Source: Lewinellaceae bacterium
Lineage (GTDB): Bacteria > Bacteroidota > Bacteroidia > Chitinophagales > Saprospiraceae
Direction of reading: 5' to 3'
NCBI GenBank assembly: GCA_016708875.1
Contig: JADJFA010000029.1
Location: 1 to 64,000 of the forward strand
DNA: 64,000 nt
Positions within the stretch are counted from its first letter, which is position 1. Every line of letters starts with the position of its first letter. The notes beneath the pieces were generated by a model, which worked only from the letters and a program-made list of their open reading frames with translations, was not told where the DNA came from and ran no database searches. This document shows positions 55,633 to 64,000 of this stretch, piece by piece. Made by a program: the position numbers and the translations under genes.

Positions 55633-58600
55633 CCATTGCTCAATGCCACCGTTACACCTGGACAATCGTCCGTGGCCGTCGGGATCGAGTAGGTCACTAC
55701 TGCGCTGCACTCGTCTACGTCCGTGCCAACGGCAATGTCCGATGGACAGCTGATGACAGGATCGGTGTCGTCCGTGATGGTGACTGTTACCTCGCATGTT
55801 GTTGTGTTGCCGCTGGCGTCCGTGGCTGTCACTGTGATCGTTGTTTGACCGCCGTTGATGTTGCCAAAGGAGGAGCCTGGGACAGGGTTTTGCTCAAGCG
55901 TCGGAACGCCACAGTTGTCCGTTTCGTCGGCAATGCCAGACAGAACGTCCGGTACTACGTCGTTGCAACTAGCAAGCGTGATCGCCGTTGGGCAAGTGAA
56001 GCTCGGCGCCATCACGTCGCGAACCGTTACGGTAGCCACGCAAGTTGACTCGTTGCTGTTGCCGTCTGTGACTGTCAGGGTCACATTGTTGTCTCCTGCT
56101 TGGTCGCAATCAAATGCGTCGTTGCTGATCGCAAGGGTCAGGCCAGGACAGTTGTCCGAAGAACCTCCATCCACGTCAGCCGCAACGATCGTTGCATTGC
56201 CAGAAGCGTCCAGGTCTATGGTGATGTCCTGGCAAACCGCTGTCGGGGTTTGAAGGTCGGATACGGTTACTGTGAACTCGCAGATAACCTCATTGCCACC
56301 AGCGTCCGTTGCTGTGTATTCTACTGTGTTGATTCCCACTGGGAAAGCAGCACCTGAGGCAAGACCGTTGGTCAAAGCCACCGTCACACCCGGACAATCG
56401 TCCGTGGCAGTTGGGATCGAGTAAGTGACCACTGCATCGCAAGCATCCACGTCCGTGCCAACTGCAATGTCCGATGGACAGCTGATGACAGGATCGGTGT
56501 CGTCCGTGATTGTGACGGTTACCTCGCATGTTGTTGTGTTGCCGCTGGCGTCCGTGGCTGTCACCGTGATCGTTGTTTGACCACCGTTGATGTTGCCAAA
56601 GGATGAGCCAGGCACTGGGTTTTGCTCCAGGGTCGGTACGCTGCAGTTGTCTGCTTCGTCCGCAATACCAGACAGAACGTCCGGTACCACGTCGTTGCAA
56701 CTGGCCAGCGCGATGTCGGCAGGGCAAGTGAATGTTGGCGCCGTTACGTCGCGAACCGTTACGGTTGCTACGCAGGTTGACTCGTTGCTGTTGCCGTCTG
56801 TGACTGTTAGGGTAACGTTGTTGTCTCCTGCTTGGTCGCAGTCAAATGCGTCATTGCTGATCGCAAGGGTCAGGCCGGGACAGTTGTCCGAAGAACCGCC
56901 GTCTACGTCAGCCGCATCTATGCTTACATTGCCAGAAGCGTCCAGGTCTATGGTGATGTCCTGACAAACTGCCGTAGGTGTTTGAAGGTCGGATACGGTT
57001 ACTATGAACTCGCAGATAACCTCATTGCCACCAGCATCCGTTGCTGTGTATTCTACCGTGTTGATTCCCACTGGGAAAGCAGCACCTGAGGCAAGGCCGT
57101 TGGTCAATGCCACCGTCACACCCGGACAATCGTCCGTGGCTGTTGGGATTGAGTATGTTACCACTGCATCACAAGCATCCACGTCCGTGCCAACGGCGAT
57201 GTCCGATGGACAGCTGATGACAGGATCGGTGTCGTCTGTGATGGTAACTGTTACTGCACAGGTTGTTGTATTGCCGCTGGCGTCAGTGGCCGTTACGGTG
57301 ATCGTTGTTTGACCTCCGTTGATGTTGCCAAAAGAGGAGCCTGGGACTGGGTTTTGCTCAAGCGTCGGAACGCCACAGTTGTCCGTTTCGTCGGCAATGC
57401 CTGTGAGCACATCCGGTACCACATCGTTGCAACTTGCAAGCGCGATGTCAGCTGGGCAAGTGAAGCTCGGAGCGGTCACGTCGCGAACCGTTACGGTTGC
57501 TACGCAGGTTGACTCGTTGCTGTTGCCGTCTGTGACTGTAAGGGTCACGTTGTTGTCACCTACGTTGCTGCAGTCGAAGTCGTCATTGCTGATCGCGAGC
57601 GTCAGGCTGGCAGGGCAGTTGTCCGATGAGCCGCCGTCCACGTCTGCCGCAACAATCGTTGCGTTGCCCGAAGCATCGAGGTCTATCGTGATATCCTGAC
57701 AAACCGCTGTTGGGGTTTGAAGGTCAGACACCGTTACTGTGAAGTCACAAGTAACTTCATTGCCACCGGCATCCGTAGCCGTGTATTCAACTGTATTGAT
57801 TCCCACTGGGAAAGCAGCACCTGAGGCAAGACCGTTGGTCAAAGCCACCGTCACACCCGGACAATCGTCCGTGGCTGTTGGGATTGAGTATGTTACCACT
57901 GCATCACAAACATCCACGTCCGTGCCAACTGCAATGTCCGATGGGCAGCTGATAACAGGATCTGTATCGTCCGTGATTGTGACTGTTACTTCACAGGTGG
58001 TTGTGTTGCCGCTGGCGTCTGTGGCCGTTACGGTGATCGTTGTTTGACCTCCGTTGATGTTGCCAAAAGAGGAGCCTGGGACTGGGTTTTGCTCAAGCGT
58101 CGGAACGCCACAGTTGTCCGTTTCGTCGGCAATGCCGGACAGAACGTCCGGTACCACGTCGTTGCAACTGGCCAGCGCGATGTCGGCAGGGCAGGTAAAC
58201 GTTGGCGCTGTTACGTCGCGCACCGTTACGGTTGCTACGCAGGTTGACTCGTTGCTGTTGCCGTCTGTGACTGTTAGGGTAACGTTGTCGTCTCCTGCGT
58301 CGTCGCAGTCAAATGCGTCATTGCTGATCGCAAGGGTCAGGCCGGGACAGTTGTCCGACGAACCTCCGTCTACATCTGCCGCAACAATCGTTGCATTGCC
58401 AGAAGCGTCAAGGTCTATGGTGATGTCCTGGCAAACTGCAGTCGGAGTTTGAAGGTCAGAGACTGTTACTGTGAACTCACAGATAACCTCATTGCCACCA
58501 GCATCTGTTGCCGTATACTCTACCGTGTTGATTCCCACAGGGAAAGCAGTACCTGAAGCAAGGCCGTCGGTCAATGCCACCGTTACACCAGGACAATCGT

Positions 58601-61600
58601 CCGTGGCAGTCGGAATTGAATAGGTCAATACTGCGCTACACTCGTCCACGTCCGTGCCAACGGCGATGTCCGATGGGCAGCTGATAACAGGATCTGTATC
58701 GTCCGTAATTGTGACCGTTACTTCACAGGTGGTCGTGTTGCCGCTGGCGTCTGTGGCCGTTACGGTGATGGTTGTTTGACCGCCGTTGATGTTGCCAAAG
58801 GATGAACCAGGGACTGGGTTTTGCTCAAGCGTCGGAACGCCGCAGTTGTCTGCTTCGTCTGAAATGCCCGTGAGCACGTCCGGTACCACGTCGTTGCAAC
58901 TTGCCAGTGCAATGTCGGCTGGGCAAGTAAACGTTGGCGCCGTTACGTCGCGCACCGTTACGGTTGCTACGCAGGTTGACTCGTTGCTGTTACCGTCTGT
59001 AACCGTTAGGGTCACGTTGTTGTCGCCCTACATTGCTGCAATCAAAATCGTCATTGCTGATCGAAAGTGTCAGGCTGGCAGGACAGTTGTCCGATGAGCC
59101 GCCGTCCACGTCTGCCGCAACGATTGTTGCATTGCCAGAAGCGTCAAGGTCTATGGTGATGTCCTGGCAAACTGCAGTCGGAGTTTGAAGGTCGGATACG
59201 GTTACAGTGAACTCGCAGATCACCTCATTGCCACCAGCATCTGTTGCCGTGTATTCTACGGTGTTGATTCCCACAGGGAAAGCAGCACCTGAAGCAAGAC
59301 CGTTGGTCAATGCCACCGTCACGCCAGGACAATCGTCCGTGGCCGTGGGGATCGAGTACGTTACCACTGCATCGCAGGCGTCCACGTCCGTGCCAACTGC
59401 TATGTCCGATGGGCAGCTGATGACAGGATCAGTGTCGTCCGTGATTGTGACTGTTACTTCACAAGTGGTCGTGTTGCCGCTGGCGTCCGTGGCTGTAACG
59501 GTGATCGTTGTTTGACCCCGATGATTAAACGCGGCTCCTGATGACTGGGTTTTGCTCCAGCGTTGGCACGCCGCAGTTGTCCGCTTCGTCCGCAATGCCA
59601 GACAGAACGTCCGGTACCACGTCGTTGCAACTGGCCAGCGTGATCGCCGTTGGGCAAGTGAAGCTCGGCGCCGTCACGTCGCGAACCGTTACGGTTGCTA
59701 CGCAAGTTGACTCGTTGCTGTTGCCGTCTGTGAGAGTCAGGGTCACGTTGTTGTCGCCCGTGTCGTCGCAGTCAAATGCATCGTTACTGATCGCAAGCGT
59801 CAGTCCAGGACAGTTATCCGTAGAACCGCCGTCAACGTCAGCCGCAACAATCGTTGCGTTGCCAGAAGCGTCCAGGTCTATCGTGATGTCCTGACAAACC
59901 GCTGTTGGGGTTTGAAGGTCAGATACTGTTACTGTGAACTCGCAGATAACCTCATTGCCACCAGCATCTGTTGCCGTGTACTCTACCGTGTTGATTCCCA
60001 CAGGGAAAGCAGCACCTGAAGCAAGACCGTTGGTCAATGCCACCGTCACACCCGGACAATCGTCCGTGGCAGTTGGGATTGAGTAGGTCACCACTGCGTC
60101 ACAATCGTCCACGTCCGTGCCAACTGCAATGTCCGATGGACAGCTGATGACAGGATCGGTATCGTCCGTGATTGTGACTGTTACTTCACAGGTGGTCGTG
60201 TTGCCGCTGGCGTCCGTGGCTGTTACGGTGATCGTTGTTTGACCATTGATGTTGCCAAAGGCTACTCCTGCTGCGGGGCTTTGCTCCAGCGTCGGAACGC
60301 CGCAGTTGTCTGCTTCGTCCGCAATGCCAGACAGAACGTCCGGTACCACGTCGTTGCAACTGGCCAGCGTGATGTCGGCAGGGCAGGTAAACGTTGGCGC
60401 TGTTACGTCGCGGACCGTTACGGTTGCTACGCAAGTTGACTCGTTGCTGTTGCCATCTGTGACCGTCAGGGTAAGGTTGTTGTCTCCTGCTTGGTCGCAA
60501 TCAAAATCGTCATTGCTGATCGAAAGTGTCAGGCTGGCAGGACAGTTGTCCGATGAGCCGCCGTCCACGTCTGCCGCAACAATCGTTGCATTGCCAGAAG
60601 CGTCAAGGTCTATGGTGATGTCCTGGCAAACTGCAGTCGGGGTTTGAAGGTCAGATACTGTTACCGTGAAGTCGCAGGTAACTTCATTTCCACCAGCGTC
60701 TGTTGCTGTGTATTCTACGGTGTTGATTCCCACAGGGAAAGCAGCACCTGAAGCAAGGCCGTTGGTCAATGCCACCGTCACGCCAGGACAATCGTCCGTG
60801 GCCGTGGGGATCGAGTACGTTACCACTGCATCGCAGGCGTCCACGTCCGTGCCAACTGCAATGTCCGATGGGCAGCTGATAACAGGATCTGTATCGTCCG
60901 TGATTGTGACTGTTACTTCACAGGTGGTTGTGTTGCCGCTAGCGTCCGTGGCCGTAACCGTGATGGTTGTTTGGCCATTAAACGCTACTCCTGCTGCAGG
61001 GTTTTGCTCCAGCGCTGGAACGCCGCAGTTGTCTGCTTCGTCCGCAATGCCAGACAGAACGTCCGGTACCACGTCGTTGCAACTTGCCAGTGCAATGTCG
61101 GCTGGGCAAGTGAACGTTGGCGCCGTTACGTCGCGAACCGTTACGGTTGCTACGCAGGTTGACTCGTTGCTGTTGCCGTCTGTGACTGTTAGGGTAACGT
61201 TGTTGTCTCCTGCTTGGTCGCAGTCAAATGCGTCGTTGCTGATCGCAAGGGTTAGGCTAGCAGGGCAGTTGTCCGAAGAGCCTCCGTCCACGTCAGCCGC
61301 AACGATTATTGCGTTGCCAGAAGCATCCAGGTCTATCGTGATATCCTGGCAAACCGCTGTTGGGGTTTGAAGGTCAGATACGGTTACAGTGAACTCGCAG
61401 ATAACCTCATTACCACCAGCATCCGTCGCTGTGTATTCTACTGTGTTGATTCCCACAGGGAAAGCAGCACCTGAAGCAAGGCCGTTGGTCAATGCCACTG
61501 TCACGCCCGGACAATCGTCCGTGGCAGTCGGGATCGAGTAGGTAACCACCGCATCGCAGGCGTCCACATCCGTGCCAACCGCAATGTCCGATGGACAGCT

Positions 61601-62100
61601 GATGACAGGATCGGTATCGTCTGTGATGGTGACTGTTACTTCACAAGTGGTCGTGTTGCCGCTGGCGTCCGTGGCCGTTACGGTAATCGTTGTTTGGCCG
61701 TTGAACGCTACTCCCGCTGCGGGGTTTTGCTCCAAGGTCGGAACGCCGCAGTTGTCCGCTTCGTCCGCAATGCCAGACAGAACATCCGGTACCACGTCGT
61801 TGCAACTGGCCAGCGTGATGTCAACTGGGCAAGTGAAGCTCGGAGCCGTCACGTCGCGAACCGTTACGGTTGCTACGCAGGTTGACTCGTTGCTGTTTCC
61901 GTCTGTGACCGTTAGGGTCACGTTGTTGTCGCCCGTATCATCGCAGTCAAAATCGTCATTGCTGATCGCAAGGGTCAGGCCAGGACAGTTGTCCGAAGAG
62001 CCGCCATCCACGTCAGCTGAAACAATCGTTGCGTTGCCTGAAGCGTCCAGGTCTATGGTGATGTCCTGGCAGACAGCCGTAGGTGTTTGCACGTCAGAAA
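55250..62100 (-). repeat. Coding super-repeat, ~730 bp, about nine copies
   Basis: The landmark CAGCTGATGACAGGATC (or its GATAACAGGATC variant) recurs at 55747, 56478, 57211, 57946, 58678, 59413, 60141, 60873 and 61596, spacings 723-735 bases. Neighbouring copies share long identical stretches, which implies recent expansion or gene conversion. Confidence 0.92.
55590..59530 (-). CDS. Giant HYR adhesin, near-identical repeat segment
   Basis: Perfectly ordered super-repeats of ~244 residues, each of three units: TDDTDPVISCPSDIAVGTDV (HYR proper, ending NTVEYTATDAGGNEV); LQTPTAVCQDITIDLDASGN (ending TVTDGNSNESTCVATVTV); and VTAPTFTCPADIALASCNDV (ending TVTATDASGNTTTCEVTV). Frame breaks at 59026-59028 (CCC for CC in sisters) and 59515-59550 (four extra bases in a variant linker) separate this from its neighbours. 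Copies differ mainly at silent sites and in a GSSFGNINGGQ/GVAFNGQ linker. HYR domains are Ig-like and mediate adhesion; such stalks are usually rich in disulfides and calcium-stabilised. Confidence 0.88.
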
Positions 62101-64000
62101 CGGTTACCGTGAACTCGCAAGTAACAGTGTTACCACTTTCGTCGGTAGCAGTATAGGTAATGGTAGTTGGACCGCCCACAGCAATGAAATCACCCACTGC
62201 AGGACCGCCTGTCTGAGTTACTGTGATATTGTTACTGCAATCGTCATCCGCCGTAGGCAAGCTCCAGAAAGCATTCGCCCCGCATTGGTCGACATCGTTG
62301 TCCAGTACTATGTTGGCCGGACAATTAATTGTTGGGTCGGAATCATCCAACACAGTCACGTCGATGCTACAAGTAGCAATATTATTATCCGCCGTGCCAT
62401 CCGAGTAGGTATAGGTCACCGTTGTAGTACCTACAGGGAAGGTAGATCCGCTGGCCAAACCAGCGACTAATGTACCGTTCACGCCAGCGCCGCCACAGTT
62501 ATCGTTGAACGTTGGTGCAGCATAAGTAACGATCGCACTACAAGTACCAGCCGTGGCATCTACTTCGATATCCAGCGGACAAGTAGCAACCGTTGGAGCT
62601 TCATCATCATACACATGGAGCGTGAACGAGCAGGTAGAAACATTATTTGCATCGTCTGTTGCCGTCCACAATATAGTGTGGAAGCCTATTCCAAAGGAAG
62701 TGCCGCCGCCAAGACTTGAAGTGCCGTTGATATTGTTTACCAACGTCGCGCTTGGACAATTATCAGAGAATTGAGCATCCAGTGTCGTGCCATTGATAAT
62801 GGTTGCACATTCACCGTCATCGGTGCCAAGTTCCTGAATACCACTGGCTGCGCAGGATACCGTCGGGTCTTGCACGTCTTCCACCGTAATGGTAAACGTA
62901 CAGGGAACCGTATTCCCATTGCCGTCATCAGCAGTAAAGGTCACGTCGGAATCACCAACCGGGAATAAAGCGCCGCTAGACAAACCTGCTGTTTGTGAAA
63001 CCGTTACAGTGCCGCAATTATCGGTCGCTACAGGTGGAGCAAAAGTTACATTGGCGCCGCATTGATCCACGTCGTTGCCGACGGTGATATCAGCCGGACA
63101 AGTGATTGCAGGTGCAGTAGCGTCATTTATCGTAATTTCAAATTCCTCCGTAGCAACGCAGGTTAACAAAGTTGCCGTCACGGTCACCGTTGCTGAACCT
63201 TCTGTGTTTGAAGCGGTAAAGCCAGCAATTGCCGGATTCAAACCAGTTACCGGACCACCATTCACCAGACCGACGGCAGCACCGCCCGTCCAGGAGAAGG
63301 AAACGTCAGCATTGGCCGGAATGGAAGTTAACAGAATATCACCCACCGCTTCTCCAGGGCACAGCAAAAGATCAGCGATATTGGCAATGTCAAGTGCTGC
63401 ACCATCTGCTATAGAAGCAAAAACGGTTGCTGTACAGTCATTATCATCTGTCACAGTCACTTCATATGTGCCAGCAGCCAGGCCTGTAGCTGTCGCAGTA
63501 GTCTGGCCGTCGGGCCATTCGTAAGTATACGGGGTTGTTCCGCCTGTTGCATTCACCGTAGCCGTGCCATCAGCAGCGCCGAAGCAGGAAGCATTGGTCG
63601 TTGCCGTAATTTCCGCAAACAGGGCGGTTGGTTGTGTAATGGTAACTGTGGCAACTGCTGTACAGTCGTGCTCATCCGTTACTGTCACTGAATGTACGCC
63701 TTCCGCAAGGCCTGTAGCGGTAGCGGCAGTTTGGCTATTACTCCAGAGATATTCATAGTCAGTTGTACCACCTGCTGCCGTAACCGTTGCTGAACCGGTG
63801 CTGGCGCCATTACACAATACATTGGTTTGTGCTGTGATTGTGGCGGTAAGCAGGGAAGGTTCAGAGATCACCGCGGATGCCTCTGCCGTGCAGCCGTGGG
63901 CATCTGTTGCGGTGACCTCATAAACGCCTTCCGTCAAGTTATTTATAGAAACAGTTGTTTCACCATTGTTCCACAAATAGGTGTACCCTGGTGTTCCTCC
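59525..64000 (-). CDS. Giant HYR adhesin, N-terminal visible segment (SprB repeats then HYR); 5' partial
   Basis: Open to the right edge, so the start and signal peptide lie outside. At 63400-64000 there are SprB repeats (GGTTPYTYEWPDGQTTATAT, then GLAAGTYEVTVTDDNDCTAT; at least three), as in the gliding adhesin SprB. Then comes a PKD/Ig-like unit (LLCPGEAVGDILLTSIPANA; VSFSWTGGAAVGLVNGGPVT), four diverged HYR units (62100-63150), and from about 62.1 kb down the same near-identical super-repeat as the next segment. With the other segments at least 4900 residues are visible. SprB-type repeats and T9SS export suggest a cell-surface role in adhesion or gliding. Confidence 0.88.
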   Translation of the reverse strand, partial: GGTPGYTYLWNNGETTVSINNLTEGVYEVTATDAHGCTAEASAVISEPSLLTATITAQTNVLCNGASTGSATVTAAGGTTDYEYLWSNSQTAATATGLAEGVHSVTVTDEHDCTAVATVTITQPTALFAEITATTNASCFGAADGTATVNATGGTTPYTYEWPDGQTTATATGLAAGTYEVTVTDDNDCTATVFASIADGAALDIANIADLLLCPGEAVGDILLTSIPANADVSFSWTGGAAVGLVNGGPVTGLNPAIAGFTASNTEGSATVTVTATLLTCVATEEFEITINDATAPAITCPADITVGNDVDQCGANVTFAPPVATDNCGTVTVSQTAGLSSGALFPVGDSDVTFTADDGNGNTVPCTFTITVEDVQDPTVSCAASGIQELGTDDGECATIINGTTLDAQFSDNCPSATLVNNINGTSSLGGGTSFGIGFHTILWTATDDANNVSTCSFTLHVYDDEAPTVATCPLDIEVDATAGTCSAIVTYAAPTFNDNCGGAGVNGTLVAGLASGSTFPVGTTTVTYTYSDGTADNNIATCSIDVTVLDDSDPTINCPANIVLDNDVDQCGANAFWSLPTADDDCSNNITVTQTGGPAVGDFIAVGGPTTITYTATDESGNTVTCEFTVTVSDVQTPTAVCQDITIDLDASGNATIVSADVDGGSSDNCPGLTLAISNDDFDCDDTGDNNVTLTVTDGNSNESTCVATVTVRDVTAPSFTCPVDITLASCNDVVPDVLSGIADEADNCGVPTLEQNPAAGVAFNGQTTITVTATDASGNTTTCEVTVTITDDTDPVISCPSDIAVGTDVDACDAVVTYSIPTATDDCPGVTVALTNGLASGAAFPVGINTVEYTATDAGGNEVICEFTVTVSDLQTPTAVCQDITIDLDASGNAIIVAADVDGGSSDNCPASLTLAISNDAFDCDQAGDNNVTLTVTDGNSNESTCVATVTVRDVTAPTFTCPADIALASCNDVVPDVLSGIADEADNCGVPALEQNPAAGVAFNGQTTITVTATDASGNTTTCEVTVTITDDTDPVISCPSDIAVGTDVDACDAVVTYSIPTATDDCPGVTVALTNGLASGAAFPVGINTVEYTATDAGGNEVTCDFTVTVSDLQTPTAVCQDITIDLDASGNATIVAADVDGGSSDNCPASLTLSISNDDFDCDQAGDNNLTLTVTDGNSNESTCVATVTVRDVTAPTFTCPADITLASCNDVVPDVLSGIADEADNCGVPTLEQSPAAGVAFGNINGQTTITVTATDASGNTTTCEVTVTITDDTDPVISCPSDIAVGTDVDDCDAVVTYSIPTATDDCPGVTVALTNGLASGAAFPVGINTVEYTATDAGGNEVICEFTVTVSDLQTPTAVCQDITIDLDASGNATIVAADVDGGSTDNCPGLTLAISNDAFDCDDTGDNNVTLTLTDGNSNESTCVATVTVRDVTAPSFTCPTAITLASCNDVVPDVLSGIADEADNCGVPTLEQNPVIRSRV

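Noticed and set aside
60666..61370. Plus-strand ORFs of 100-234 codons recurring through the adhesin repeats
   Set aside because: They repeat with the HYR units and are their antisense translation.

Overview
The window reads as a chromosome segment of a Bacteroidota bacterium, most like the Saprospiria. The support is several very large secreted proteins ending in type IX secretion (T9SS) sorting domains of both type A and type B, SprB and HYR repeats, a choice-of-anchor L domain, a long GAPDH with an N-terminal extension, and a TAnnTTTG-type promoter in front of arsR.

Layout. 1-4.0 kb: end of a large T9SS cargo protein. 4.05-16.8 kb: an accessory island starting at a tRNA-Pro. It holds an ArdC-like remnant, a tandem repeat, a broken serine recombinase, a broken K+ channel, a tight four-gene minus-strand operon (C5 DNA methyltransferase, HSP90/MORC-type ATPase fused to a histidine kinase, receiver protein, small caspase/CHAT-like protein), a BRO/DinD-type gene, an arsR-SRPBCC pair and an AbiE-type toxin-antitoxin pair. 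17-24.2 kb: folE and a T9SS-secreted reprolysin-like metalloprotease. 24.8-29.3 kb: a dnaE-dinB cassette for error-prone synthesis. 29.6-32.6 kb: small genes (lipoprotein, pentapeptide protein, DUF2461, HTH-only LuxR regulator, Cys-rich lipoprotein). 32.9-37.7 kb: a REP-associated (RAYT) transposase element, four internally deleted copies of it in and near a tandem array, and an IS3-type element. 37.7-43.0 kb: an Ig-repeat protein with a type B sorting domain. 43.3-49.1 kb: a membrane protein, GAPDH, and a propeller histidine kinase with its LuxR-type response regulator. 49.3-64.0 kb: one giant HYR/SprB adhesin running off the right edge, with about nine near-identical 0.73-kb super-repeats.

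Many genes are interrupted by single-base frameshifts. Where I worked out the restoring change, it was usually one base added to or removed from a homopolymer, and the restored frames are complete proteins with intact family motifs. Sequencing or assembly error is therefore at least as likely as true decay. I give such genes their full repaired span. They are typed 'pseudogene' because the frame is broken as written, and the pieces of the three largest secreted proteins are listed as CDS segments.

Most interesting: the methyltransferase / ATPase-kinase / receiver / caspase-like operon at 8388-12851, which looks like a phosphorelay-controlled defence system with a protease effector and which I cannot match to a named system.
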